Assembly: GCA_036852015.1 (NCBI GenBank)
Contig: JAANDG010000360.1
Coordinates: forward strand, 82,184-146,183
DNA: 64,000 nucleotides
Direction of reading: 5' to 3'
Source of the DNA: Pelodera strongyloides
Lineage: Eukaryota; Nematoda; Chromadorea; Rhabditida; Rhabditidae
A program made the position numbers and the translations under genes. Position 1 is the stretch's first letter, and every line of letters starts with the position of its first letter. The notes under the pieces are model-generated. The model searched no databases and was not told where the DNA came from. It worked only from the letters and a program-made list of their open reading frames with translations. Below, piece by piece: positions 11,479 to 29,375 of this stretch.

Positions 11479-11627
11479 TTATAGGAGGAGGATCTTATAA
11501 GAGATAGAAGAGCAATTGCAATAGCAAATTTGCATGAAGTCCAGAACCATATTATACGTTTCCACATAAACGTAAATGAACATCTTTTTTACGTTTGAAG
11601 AAATTCTTTTTTTTTAAATAGGGTAAC

Positions 11628-11679
11628 AATCGGCCGAAGGCCGATTCCTCCAGTCGGAGAAGAGCCCGTAGGGCTCTTC
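11628..11679. repeat. Two adjacent perfect hairpins
   Basis: AATCGGCC-GAA-GGCCGATT at 11628-11646 is followed 12 bases later by GAAGAGCCC-GTA-GGGCTCTTC at 11659-11679. The flanks CCAGTCG (11650-11656) and CGGCTGG (11682-11688) could close a third stem around the second hairpin with one G.T pair. No known RNA family is recognised. Confidence 0.6.
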
Positions 11680-12632
11680 GAACGGCTGGTATATGTTATT
11701 TTAGTTTAATATTAAGCTTTATGTGCGAATGTTACCTAGTATGAGAACAATGAATGTTTGGTTTCTATTTTACTTATTATGCACTTTTTTAATTTTAAAG
11801 GACTCTGTTATGTGTTGTGTTGGTATAGAATTTGTCTCGCCTCGTCTCTCTACACAAACACCGTCTCTTTTTCGGTCATCACTTATTAGCGTGTGAACTG
11901 TGAACTTTCTTTGTTTTCCGTATTTTACATTTTGATTTGTAATGTCTGAGGTCCACAGTCCACGTGGAAGTTATTGTTACCTTACCTTTTAAACTCTTCG
12001 ATGATGTTAGAAAATTAGTTCGGCGTATTTCCGTTATTTTTTTTATAATTAATGTGGATTAAATTATAACAGAAACAGAGTCCGTGTGCATAATCTAGGT
12101 CCTCTCACATTCACATATCAGAGATCTATTTCGTTTTATGATTTCTGGGAATTCTTTATGTTCATTTGTTTATTGGTATCAGTAATAGTTATTAATATGC
12201 GCATGATCTGAAGCTGAATGAAGTAAGTAGCTAGTAGCAAGTAGCAACCGTATCTAATAAGCGCATATGCTTGAATGCGAATCATAAAGGGAATTTACTC
12301 GTTTTTTATCTTCTATCTAAGTTCTTTTCGTTGCCTATTCCCCACTATATTGTCGCTTCCTCGGCTTCCTCAAAGTTTCACTAACTGCATGTTATGTGAC
12401 CATATATTTAAGTTTTGTCTGTTGACGACGTGAAATCATAAGTTTTGCTGTGTTCTTGGCTCGAACTCTGTGGCTTAGGTCACTTAGGTGTTAGTAGAAC
12501 ATTTCGGGTTTCTCAGTGAGGTTATTCCTGTAGCTTGTAGCCGACTAAGGTTTGTGTCAAGTTTATCCTTGTAGCTAGTAGTAGTAGTCACTATCTAAGG
12601 TTTGTGTCAAGTAAGTTGTTTCCTTTCAGAAA

Positions 12633-18721
<6,089 letters not shown>

Positions 18722-20360
18722 CAGTCCAAGAGCATCGAAGGCGGATTTTTGAGTTAGTTTGTGGTTCGCGCACTCCTCGCGCGACTGTGGCACACCATCA
18801 GCGGGTGTGCGGCTCACTGTGGAATATGTAATGGTCCTAATTCAATCCACATTCTGTTGTTATATATTCTTTGTACGCACGTTGCGTAAGTATTTTTCAT
18901 TTTTGTTGCTCTTGAATGAGTAGGTGCTGTATTTTTTTTGTCTTAGTCATCTAGTCGCAGTTCGCAGTTTGATTTAGTTTGCAGTATGTGTAGATATGTT
19001 TTTATCATAATAAGTTTGTTATAGTACAATGAAGATTACGTTTGTATAATACGATTTGTCTTCTATGTATTACTATGTTTATACAGAGGCGGTATTTTAG
19101 TGAGTTTACTATGTTTGATGTTTGTTTGTATGATAGCGCACACATTTATTGCACGAGTTATATAGTTTAATGAACACGTAAATAAATTTCTACAGGGTGG
19201 TCGAAAGTCCAAAGGTTTGTAAGGTATAAAGTTGTATTGCTCCATAGATATACTAGAATTGCTCAGAAATCACTCGAAGATGTAAATTGTTGATTTTTAT
19301 TATTGTCATTGCGAATAATGTATAAACACTTTTTATATTTACAATTAGTTTCATTGATGACGTATCGTCAGGTGTTGGTTTCATTTGTCATGTTTGGTGC
19401 TATACGCGGGAAACTATCAAATTGGAGGTAACAGTTATTATTTTCATACCACAACACAAAGGAATATTAAAATATGTTTATTAAAACTGAGATCGTGGTA
19501 ACCAGATTTTAGGGAACATAAGGTGCACGTGGGTTGTAACTGAAATTTGCATATAATACCGTTTCAATACCACGTGCCGTAAGCTTGAAAGCAATTTCAT
19601 CGCAGAGTTCCTCAAGTAGGGATATAACATTGAAAGTATTTTACTTTTAAGTCCCGTTAATGGTTACTTAAACCTACAAGGTTTAACTACTAGATACATA
19701 TCACATGAATGAACAATGGAACCCGAAAATTACAAATAGATGATGAACTCAGAATAGTCATAAAGTGAATCTTAATGAATTTCTGAACTAGAACTGTTTA
19801 TCGAGTACGTAATAGTTTCCTATAAAAGAACACGTTCTACTATAAACGAGTGAAGCCTATAATATTGGATAAAAAAGGGCACGGTACTATCGCCATGTCA
19901 TACAGGCGTAGAAGCGATATGACACGTGGTTTGTTAACATGTGTTTGCCAACTTTATTTCGATCTATCATGTGCAACTTTTTGGGTAATGGACACACGTT
20001 TACATGCAAAACACGCGTCGTGCCGCTATAGCTTGGTAGATTAAAAGACACCAAACATTTGAACGCCCTAGCGGTAGGTACTGAGGTACACTTATGTATT
20101 GATCAACCGAGCATCTTTAGCAAGAAAGAGCTTAAACAATAAAATAACTGTGGTTTCGCTTGTCATGGATCGGCCAGTTCCTTGGATGTTCACTGGCAGC
20201 TTGATCGCCGTCGAAATCTTTTCTAGCTGAGCGGGCCGTGGTTTCGTCGTAATGTTTGGGAACCATCTTTGAAGAGTGTCTTGACTTCTGAGTTGATTGT
20301 GAGACGGGGAAGTGATGACGGGAGTCCTGAGATATAAGATATAAGATAAGATAACTCCCA

Positions 20361-20480
20361 GGCCATATTCACCGCTCCGATTCCCTCTGTTCCCTAGGGA
20401 CAGAACGTAGCATTCTAATGTGAGAGACGCGGGGGAAAAGATAGGGAATTACTCATGGAGAATTGAGCGGTGAATATGGC
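20361..20480. mobile_element. Short inverted-repeat element
   Basis: Ends GGCCATATTCACCGCTC (20361-20377) and GAGCGGTGAATATGGC (20465-20480) are complementary. The interior is non-coding. The end word GGCC.TATTCA.C resembles the ends of the second MITE family at 51858-51988. Confidence 0.7.
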
Positions 20481-20937
20481 TTCTGGTAATCTAAAGAATC
20501 TACGGGGTGAGACAGCTATAACTTATTGTAAGATATAGGAAGGGTTTCTATGTTTTCGGGTGCGATGTTCAGGTGCCAATACTCATAAAGGGTTAATTTT
20601 TGTTTCTGCAATACTTCTTGAAAACTTGATTCAGTATTGACAGAACCATATTATTTGTCTCTTTTCTAACGATTAGTTAACTGAGCTGTTTCCAGTTACT
20701 ACGGTATAATGAAGTTCAAAGACTCTAGTGCCCGAAGTGCAGTACATAATTACGTACTCTTAGATCAGTTTTGTTAGAAGTTGTTATAGAAGTAGGCGTG
20801 TCGTTGCCCGCCGGAGAACGTCTTCCTATCCTGAATAAAAATTAATAGTTCATTTTTTTCTTTCTGCATTTTCTTTTGTTCAATCCTGTGTCTCGGGAAG
20901 AAACGCCACCGGCAGGATTTATAGCTGATCATAGATC

Positions 20938-21190
20938 ATAATGTACTAGGTTATGTACGGTAGAATACTAGTAGATTACTGTACTAGGTTACTTGATAGA
21001 TCATACTGTACTATAAATATATCATATTGTACTAGGTCATGTACGGTAGAGAGTACTAGGTAGAATACTGTACTAGGTTACTGGATAGATCGTAGTGTAC
21101 TATGGATAGATAATACTGTACTAGGTTATGTACGGTAGAGTACTGTACTTAGGTTACTGGACTATGTACGGTAGAAGTAGAGTACCACAT
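20938..21190. repeat. Minisatellite built on TACTGTACTAGGTTATGTACGG
   Basis: An irregular array of about 250 bases made of the words ACTGTACTAGGTTA, TGTACGGTAGAGTACT and GATAGATCATA in varying order, roughly 40-60 bases per full unit. Confidence 0.8.
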
Positions 21191-21252
21191 CGTGTTCTAG
21201 AACACTACACTATGTACGTACCAAAATACTAAACTAGAATAAGAGAAAATGT

Positions 21253-22923
21253 TTACTTTTTCTGACTGCCCTCGCTCGACATCTGGGTGCGTGATGGGCC
21301 TACGGTCGGTGAAGTTTCTTGCACTTGTTGAAATTCGGAGGCGAGATTCGCCATTAGGCTCTTCGCGGCAGAAGTTCGAACCTTCTGGAAAGGGTATATA
21401 AATGGGCATTGGCGGGAATCGAACCCTTACCTTTGGTTACCGGCTCACGTGTTTACCCACTTGTCCGTCTATAGCTCAGGTAAGTCCGCTAGGCCGGTCA
21501 CAGACAAGGGCTGTAGAACCTTACATAGCCCACGGGTCATGGGGTCATACGGTATCAGCCCCTTGGGTCATACACATATATGGTACCGGGTCGTACTGGA
21601 ACTGTACTGGATCCTTGGGCCATAGTGGACCCTTGGGCCATAGGGCACGGGTCCCTGGGTTTTACGGTACCAGGTCCTTGGGTCATGCGGTACTGGTTCC
21701 TTGGGCCATACTGGTCCCTTGGGTCTACGGTACCAGGTACTTGTGGTACCGAGCAAACGACTTACCGGCGAAGTCTTTCCTCCCGCGTCTATATCGCTGT
21801 CCTGCACGGTCATCGTCGCCATCGTTTGTTCTTCTCGTAGTTGATGCAGCGGAGCCCCATCGTCATGTGCGAACTGGAAATAAGTTTGTAATACAGTTGC
21901 AAGCTGTTCAACTACAACATGTTATTCGAGTCTCTCGCCTACCATTGAACTTATCGCCACGAGGAGATTAGAGCTTAGGCTTAGGCTTAGGGTTGTCGAG
22001 CAAACACATGCTTTAGGCGAGAAATCGTTTCAAGTTTCAGGAACTATGTTACTCTGTTGCAACTTTCAACTTCTCATTCGCCCATGTATTGTCTAAACGC
22101 AGTCACCGACAGTATGCTCATTATGGTTGGAAGCTCCCCGAGCTGGAGCTTGCTCCCATGCAGAAGATCTCTTGACTAAGAGGGGGTAGTTGTTCCGGAA
22201 ACAAAAAGACAAGGCGCTTGACGGGGACCAGACTACCTTGCAAGCGCCTCGCTCACACCGCCGGTCGTTGGTCCGATCACCGACCCGGAACCCCCTCAGC
22301 TCAGCCTACCAAATGTGAAAAAAAGTTGGTAGCTGGGTAAAAATAAATCGGATTCGCGAGTAAATTGCCCTCTCGGAAGTTTAACGGCCAGTATGCATGC
22401 CCTGCTTCAGAAATTAACCCCCCGTGCACCGTTTCTGCGGATTCGGTTCATATAAGCCGGTACTCTTTATCTATTTATCTTTATCTCTACGGCTACCTTA
22501 TCCAACTCCTCTCGACTACGATCACCGCGTGCGTGCACCATGTAAGCTTTCTGCCAGTATCCGTGCTGAAATCATGAATGTTGTTTGGAGGGGTGGCTTA
22601 GTGGTAGAGCTCGGGTCTCCCACGCCAGGTGACATAGTTCAATTCCACATAGGGAAGGCGTTTTTATGCGTGGTGATAGCGCAGTGACATGCGATACTTT
22701 ATGAGATAGGGCGGATATAATAACGGGATATCGGGGCAACCCAGAAAGGCAACTCACATCAACCAATTCCTGTTCGGACGAGGATAGCGTTTCGGATTCG
22801 GATCCGTCGACTTCAAACTTCTCCTCCGACTGAAATAATTAATATAACGTCACAGAGACACACATGCATGCGTGCACGCACGCACATACACTTACACACT
22901 CGCATCACACACACACGCACACA

Positions 22924-22970
<47 letters not shown>

Positions 22971-25513
22971 GCGCGCGCGCACGCACACACACACACACAC
23001 TATCATCTACTTACCACAAGTTGTTGCGTATGCATTTTCTTTTGAGTGTCCGTCAGCCGTTCCTGGATTCTGGCGAAATTCTAAATTCAAAAGTTTACAA
23101 ACTTCTATGTTTCACTTGGCAACTTGGCACCTTTCTTAGCACCCGGTCCGCACTCTGGTGTACTGCTACTCAGTCGCGAACCAGTCGCGCACGGAGCTTG
23201 AACGCGCAAATTTCGTGGTGAGCAGGAGCGCTAACCATTACGCCAGCGGCTGTCTCATTAGAAGAATAAACCGTGATGATTGATAAAGAAAGATAACTGC
23301 TTACCAACTGATCCACGAGCTCCCTTGCCTGAAGCTGATTTCGGGGAGCACCAGCCGCCATGAGTTCAGTTTCTCTGGAAGTGCAGGCGTCGGCCGCCTG
23401 CAAATGGGGTAAGCATATAAATCTCTCTCTGAATCTCTCTCTCACTCACTCTCGCTATCTCTTCACTTCTCTCTCTCTGTAATTCAAATTAAGGCAGCCT
23501 CGAACACTAAAAAGTACCGGCATCTCCTGATCTGCATCGTGTTCCACACTTTCGTTGGTGCGAGTCTGTAATTTAGAGGGTTACTTACAAATACATACTG
23601 CCTCCTCGCTTAGGTTTAGGTCCCTCTCTCTCAGCATAAGGTTAGCAACTTCATGTGGCACACATGGAAGACACAAAAGACGTTCAACGTCATGCTTTAG
23701 AGGGGTTTTCTCCAAAAACCACACGAATTTTAAATCTATGTCTTGCGTGCCCTTTGTCTAAGTCTGACTCTAGAAATTGCGATGGGCGAAACAGCTCATG
23801 TCAGAGTAGAGGTGGGGGGATTCCGTGTTGGCGCCAAAAATCTGCTGCATGAGCGGGGCATCACTCCTAGACAGGGGATGCTGCGGTAGCGCCACAGAAC
23901 CTAGTGGCGTTCTCTTGAACCACACATGGCTCTTCTTCGGCGGACCCAACTTTGTGTGCGGCGATGGCGCGGAGTCTTTTCAGATAAAGGAAACATGTAC
24001 GCTTCAGATACCTTCTCCTTGGAAGGCGACCGTCTTAATTGCTTTTTGGTGGAATCTCTCGTTTTATCCGTGGCTGTGGCTTCTTTCTGAATGGCACTCA
24101 CTTCCTGCGTCTGGCCCGTTGTTAACTGGAAATTATTTTATTTATTTATTTATTAAATAACACCAGGTGTGCATCACAATGAAATGATGAAGAGAAAGTA
24201 GTATATAACTGGTCGTGTTGTCGTTGATTAGCAAACAGGTAATTAGATATTATTATGGTAATAGTAAACGTCTTACCAATATTTACCTAAGTAAACAGAC
24301 GGAAACGTTCAAACTTCCTTTACTTCCTTATCTGATATGTACCAAATACGCCTACGACCTTGTTCTAATGAGTCCGGGAACTATAGGGTGATAATATAAT
24401 ACTGTAAACTGGCATATTGTATCTTTGGGGCGTTCAAGAATAAGTAGCCTCTTTGGGAGCTCAATAGTGATATGCTCCATCACAGTAACATGAAAGAAAT
24501 ACTAAGTTACCGAAAAGTTGGTTTGTCGTGCGCTGTTCGTTTTTCCAGAATTGGCACTTGCGGGAACGGCCTTATTCCCTGGCGCCACGTTATTCTTTTC
24601 GCCCGAATTTGAGCCGACGATCTTGTTGGAATTTCCTAAACAATGCGTTAACGAAATGCGAGGACGGCGGGCTCACAAGTGGGTGCGGCAGCTACGCGAC
24701 TAGTGCGCCTCTGGTGGGCTATCTGAAATATACACCGTTGGCGAGTTGACGCACGCCGGCACCCCGCTTGCGCACCCCGTAGGTGCCGCCCCGCTACTGC
24801 ATACGCACATGCACGTTTGCACACATCTCGCACACCACAATATAAGTACCACGCTACTGCGGCCGCTCTCTTTTGTGCGCGGCATCTTGGCCGAATATAC
24901 CGTTGCGTTCACTACAAGTTTTGCGGCTCACCTCCCTCTCCTGATACTGATCCCGCCATCTGAATTTGCACTTGCTGCAGCTGCGCCGCGGCAAGTTTAT
25001 TCATATCTTCCGGCGACATTTCGCTCATTTGCTTCTTGATAATTGCGGTGATGATCTTTTCCCTAGATGTTAATGCGCGTTAGATTATATGCTTACTTAT
25101 TCAAACTATGACGGGCGGAGTGACTGAAAACCAGGAGCCCCGAGTCGTTTTCGCGCACGTTGCTGAGCCGGCGCGATCCGTGCGGAAGGACGGCACTCGC
25201 CGAGAGTCCTCGACGCGCAAACGACGGTGCCAATTCCAAGCCTACGGTTCGAAAGCTACTGTACTCATTCCTTAGACGTGAAGTGTTAGGGAAGGGTTAT
25301 CGGCTATGCCTATGCTAGATTTATACATTTAAAATGAATTTAGCACTAGGCCTACACACGTAAGGGCTGACTACAATTCTGTGCTGTTTGTGGGGGTCCG
25401 ACCTTACTTGCCTTTACATCTGTGAACATTTACCTGAATTTGTACAGGAGAAATGCAGCCAGTGCTAGTAGAAGTAACATCACGAGAATCGCTATTAGTG
25501 CTCCGCCAAGCGC
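21253..25513 (-). CDS. Unrecognised single-pass membrane protein with charged tail (5' end not found)
   Basis: Not recognised. Ten minus-strand exons join in phase: 25434-25513, 24932-25062, 24511-24635, 24012-24125, 23518-23565, 23305-23397, 23015-23080, 22758-22829, 21766-21873 and 21253-21384 (stop). The first visible exon encodes a membrane helix (ALGGALIAILVMLLLLALAA, then FLLYKFR). It is followed by EKIITAIIKKQMSEMSPEDM, an N/S/G-rich stretch, RRSPSKEK, then short helical exons such as NFARIQERLTDTQKKMHTQQ and SEEKFEVDGSESETLSSSEQ, ending SSEGSQKK. From the fourth exon on, all introns are phase 0. A possible extra exon (about 23800-23949, GPPKKSHVWFKRTPLG) did not yield a clear donor and is left out. 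The lysine/arginine residues after the helix suggest the tail is cytosolic. A CA microsatellite, tRNA-like pieces and a LINE tail fill the introns. Confidence 0.6.
21403..21478 (-). tRNA. tRNA-like sequence, probable relic
   Basis: Minus-strand B box GGTTCGATTCC and an A-box-like TAGACGGACAAGTGG are present, but stems are imperfect. It overlaps the intron just upstream of the last exon of the membrane-protein gene. Confidence 0.35.
21535..21757. repeat. Minisatellite with unit around CCTTGGGTCATACGGTACCGG
   Basis: About nine degenerate units of 20-27 bases containing CCTTGGGYCATA and GGTACCAGGT. Because the unit lacks stops, several frames stay open through it; these are not genes. Confidence 0.85.
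22190..22310. other. Compact structured region, possible ncRNA
   Basis: GAGGGGGTAGTTGTTCCGG at about 22180-22198 can pair with CCGGAACCCCCTC at about 22286-22299 (bulge AGTTG). Inside it lie AGGCGCTTG/CAAGCGCCT and GGTCG/CGACC hairpins. It is far more GC-rich than its surroundings. No known family is recognised, and it could equally be a small inverted-repeat transposon. Confidence 0.4.
22591..22653 (+). tRNA. tRNA-like Pol III promoter (SINE head or relic)
   Basis: A box TGGCTTAGTGG and B box AGTTCAATTCC are correctly spaced, but the acceptor stem does not form. Confidence 0.45.
22860..23002. repeat. (CA)n/(GCAC)n microsatellite
   Basis: Alternating purine-pyrimidine runs of CA and CGCA in an intron, 13 bases from an exon donor (23015). 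Confidence 0.95.
23186..23254 (-). tRNA. tRNA-like Pol III promoter (SINE head or relic)
   Basis: Minus strand: A box TGGCGTAATGG followed by GTTAGCGC and, about 40 bases on, GCGTTCAAGCTCC as B box. Typical of a tRNA-derived SINE head. Confidence 0.45.
24127..24210 (-). mobile_element. LINE 3'-end fragment
   Basis: Read on the minus strand, it gives ...TTTCTCTTCATCAT...TGATGCACACCTGGTGTTATTTAATAAATAAATAAATAAA, nearly identical to the 3' end of the LINE at 33750-33820. It is a 5'-truncated insertion of the same family, one base from an exon acceptor of the membrane-protein gene. Confidence 0.85.
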
Positions 25514-25999
25514 CTGAAAATTTTTTGTTGCTATTTTGACTATGAGGTGAGGCTAAGATAAAGGCTCATGTGACGTCAGAGCTTACATATACCAACTACG
25601 GACCAAGTACAGTAGAATATCTTTTACTTTTCACTGTATGGCTTTATTACAGTATGCCCCTACCTAATGCTACAGTACCTTGACTTTCAACTTTATAGGT
25701 TAAAATGAAAACCTCCATTGCACAGGTGCACGTGTAGGATAAAGCTGCTTCAGAAACGGTACCTAGCCTGGAACAATAAAAATGATTATGATGTTAATGC
25801 CTATATGATAAGCCACGTAAGACTGTTGGGCAGGAACTACAAGATCATCAACAACAGTCATTCCTCTCGTACTTTCGCATATGAGTTTATGCTAATGTCT
25901 TATTCTTATGTTATGACATGGGCTCCAACTGAGTATGTGCGTTTCATTTCAGTTACAGGATTTTTAGAAATTAAAACTCATAATGTATGAATACGCACT

Positions 26000-26124
26000 T
26001 TATTCAGCCATACAGTAATCACACATAGACTTAAGCATGTAGAATCCAAGGTCCCGTTTGCTCTCGAAGTCAGGGATCTTCATTTGCTTCAATCCAAGGC
26101 GGTGTCTCTTAGCCGATGTGTCCT
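26000..26124 (-). CDS. Last exon of an unrecognised minus-strand gene
   Basis: A clean acceptor (CACTTTAG) precedes an open exon in phase 1 that encodes about 40 residues, including RHRLGLKQMKIPDFESKRDL and ending MCDYCMAE. The stop TAA overlaps AATAAA (GAATAAAGTG), which could be both stop codon and polyadenylation signal. I do not recognise the protein and could not find the upstream exons between 26125 and 29000. It separates the membrane-protein gene from DNA further right. Confidence 0.45.
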
Positions 26125-26228
26125 CTAAAGTGAAATGGACAGTAGAAGACGGTGATACAGAGCGAAACGTCCGTCCTAAGGCTAGGCAAGGGGAGCGCCT
26201 TTACTTTGCTCCCGGCGGCATGGTATGT

Positions 26229-26318
26229 TCGCAAGATGGTAGCACTGTACGGGATTCGAACCTGGGTCGTGTGGGTCAGAGACGATAACGTTGTTAGAGA
26301 ACGTTGCCAATCAGATAC
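26229..26318 (-). tRNA. tRNA-like sequence, probable relic
   Basis: Minus strand: perfect B box GGTTCGAATCC and an A-box-like TTGGCAACG; no closed cloverleaf. Confidence 0.4.
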
Positions 26319-29289
26319 TTTATCTTTCAAACTAGTACTCAAAAAGGTAATGGTTTCGATTTTTCTTTTTCCACAATTCGATTTTTCAATTTTTTTTTTA
26401 TGGTCACGTTGCTTCTAACAAATTTACGTATTTGGTAAATTAATTAATAAAGAAATGGGTTTGAAGTCGTTTTTGTGTTTTCACATTTTGACCGTACTTG
26501 AAGTTGGCACCCAAGCTACCGTACACTGCAAGAAATGTTTGCAAAATGTCTGAACGTGCGGATCGATAAAAGGAAATTCCGGCAATTTTTTTTGTTCGCA
26601 TTGACATATTGGATTATTTTTGTCTTTGTTTTTTTTGTCTTTTTTTATTCGAGGCTGGACTTTATTGTTAGTTTATCAGTATCCCGATGTTTGCTATATG
26701 TAAATACTTTATTCAGAACAATCCGATGCACAAAAACATGAAATAAATTAACAACAACTGGCAAAAATGCAAATCACATACGTATAACAGGTGACACATG
26801 AATGTACAAATTGCTTGAAGGACAAATGTGCGATTTGTTATCGATGAACGTGTAAATTCTTCGGCTGTTAGCGCGATGTAAGAATGTAAGAATTTCGAGA
26901 TACTGTTTCTTAATTTAACTTTCAAGTTTCAACCCATGCCCCAGTTGCAACTTGCAACATTGCCCGTAAATGCTATTGCTTTCCAGCTGTTCTTGAAAAA
27001 AATATTTAAACTCTCGGCTTCGAACTTGTGATGTATCTTGTATCACTTTAATTGCCCGCCCGGTGTTTCCGTCTCATATTTAACATTCCATATAGAGGTA
27101 TGGATCATCCCTTCGCGGTTCTTGATTGCTATTGACAGGAGCTGCAGCATCATACTTATTGAGAGGCCGGCCCTTTTCACTCTCCATCACGCGACTTTCA
27201 ACGAGAAAAGAACGGTTAACTATGCGTCGCGCGTTGCGGGGCGGTACGTTGGTATGGTTCCGTTCACTACACTCTCCACATATCTCTTGCTGTCTTTCTC
27301 GTGTGGAGTCGTGGTTTTGTGGTCATTTCTTCGGTATCGTGTCTCTCACTTTCGGTTCTGCCTTCGTCGTCTCTCTTCTCAATCCACTGGTTATCTCTCT
27401 GCTCTCCATCTCTCGACTATCTCCTGCCGGTGTATTGTCGATCGGTTGAAGGGCTCCCCGCTACCGATGGAGTATGTCAACTGATGAGGGGGGATGCAGA
27501 AGAAGTAGGGGCTCTGAGTCTTTTTCTGTCGGCTATTGATCGATCTCCAGCAACGTACTTCTGTGAATAGAGAGTGTAGAGGTGGGGAGACGCGGAGAGA
27601 GTGTCTCGCTGATGGAGAGGCAAATCAGGCTAGCGTGCCTGAAACGTGCGTGTGGAGAGCACAAAGAGAGAGGCGGGTAGGCGCATCTCGCTCGGTTAGA
27701 TGTGGCTGCTTAGCCTCCCTTCTTTCTCTCTCGCGTTTTGCTCGATCTCCCGACGACCGTACTGTTCGTTCGTGGCGTGTTTCGGCTTTGCGACTCGTGG
27801 ATTATTTCGGTGTAGACACGTTCTCGTTCATTCCATCGTTTGTGAAATTTTGCAGTTTTCCCTAATTGCTAGCTAGCCAAAAAAAAGCGAAGTCAGGGCC
27901 AGTACCGGGCCCTCCCTTTTCGGACAAGATTACGAATAACAACATGCATGAGTAGGGCAATTGGCTCTATTGGCTATCCTTTTATATAATTCCATTACAA
28001 TCAAAATGCAATAGTTTTGAAGCATACTATTACCCTTAGTTTGCCCGTTTGCCGGATGTTCGAGTGTATGAGCATTATTTTTACGTTTATTTTCTTCTGC
28101 ATTTTCTTTTATTTGCCTTGCTCCTTGAGTTTCACAACAAAATGATAAGATCATGTAAATAATAACCTTATCACAGCTTCTCGATGTAGAATTTCGCCAT
28201 GACTTTGCAAATTTTGCAATTTCACTCTTTTTTCTGGCATAACCTGACCATGAAATGCTCTTTGATCCCGCTAAGGGGGTTTTTTGTTCCCTTACCATTT
28301 TAATGATACTAGCTGCTTCTGGAAAGCTCGACCATATTATTCCTTTTCTGTTGAATAATATTAATAAACACTGCGCTATAGTTCAATATATATTTTTTTG
28401 GATTTCGTGAAAACTAATGTTATGTTACAACCGACAACAAGTTGCTTAGTTAAGTCTGGGTTAGTCTAAATGACTGTATTATTTGGGAGTGAATGTACTT
28501 GTACAATGTACTTTCTCTCATTTCTCTGCGAGTACGCTAGGCACTTTCTTTCTTTTTTCTGTCTTATCGTATTTTGTACACTCGGCCACTCGGAAATATT
28601 GGATTGGATGACTGAACCAGGACAGGACTCTGATTGTCTCGGCTCTTTTGTGTAGAGATCATGAGATCCGCTCTCTTTTATCTGGAAGTTGGAATAATCG
28701 ATATCCGCTCTCGATACTGCACTTTACCTAACGCTATCCAATATTATTACAAAATCGGAAAACGATATAGAAGACGAAGAAGAAGATAAAAGCCTTAACT
28801 GTACAAAACAAAGTCGGATACTTTGGTTTTAGCGAGACCCGATTGGATCTACATTCGTTTTTTCAATCCAAACATCTTTGAAGACATGATATAATCAGAG
28901 CTTCTTCCGACTCCCAATGTAAGATTCAAAAACACACGAGTCAAAGTGGTTTTATTCGACCGATTTGGGCTTTACGCCACCATCAGGAGTCCTCATCCTG
29001 CGAGTCAAACACATCCCTTTGTTTAGCTTCTTTAGGTGTGCAGGTTGTTCTGATACTAGTAGCGGTTCAGTTCACGTTCAACATGGTTATCTACCATATA
29101 TAGCTTATTACTAGTATTACGTTGTATGTTCTCTCACATTCGCCTCATCATTTGTGATGTGCATATGTGCACTTGACTGACTTGACACCTCGCCTGGGAA
29201 CTTTGCCTGTGGGCACAGCATCGTATTTCACCATTTCACGTACGCTGGGTTTGCAATATTGCAATATTGGCATTTAGAATTGAATCGGC
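26319..29289. other. Interval with no gene that I can support
   Basis: A 122-codon minus-strand frame at 27930-28298 starts with basic, lysine-rich residues but has no homologue I recognise. A GC-rich, CT-rich block at 27100-27860 has several open frames on the plus strand with low-complexity arginine/serine composition and no splice structure that I can fix; it could be promoter or 5' UTR sequence. Confidence 0.4.
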
Positions 29290-29375
29290 AGGCGCGAGCG
29301 GTTGTGTCTAGGGTGCTCTGCGACATCATCCAAAGTAAGTTCATTTCTCTGAATTTACTGATACAACCCCTTTAA

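Larger units (their letters stand above)
9077..12632. other. Long non-coding interval between EXOSC1 and PFKFB
   Basis: About 3.5 kb with no exon that I can support. It contains a tRNA-like sequence (11400-11478), a pair of perfect hairpins (11628-11679), and a short direct repeat CTAAGGTTTGTGTCAAGT at about 12545 and 12595 just before the PFKFB start. The GC content is low and T-runs are frequent. Confidence 0.5.
18722..21252. other. Non-coding interval between PFKFB and the membrane-protein gene
   Basis: No supported exon. It holds an inverted-repeat element (20361-20480) and a tandem array (20938-21190). The convergent genes on either side would place two 3' UTRs here. Confidence 0.5.

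Noticed and set aside
21402..21971. 189-codon plus-strand frame rich in G, W, P, S
   Set aside because: It is produced by the 20-27-base minisatellite, and the opposite strand carries exons with correct splice phases.
22864..23221. Frames of THTHARTHA-type residues
   Set aside because: Translation of a (CA)n microsatellite.
25718..25990. 90-codon plus-strand frame
   Set aside because: It has no recognisable motif, no splice context and odd composition; it is antisense to the area just before the minus-strand exon at 26000.
27038..27865. Three overlapping plus-strand frames of 90-148 codons
   Set aside because: CT-rich, GC-rich low-complexity DNA keeps several frames open at once; no domain or splice structure could be supported.
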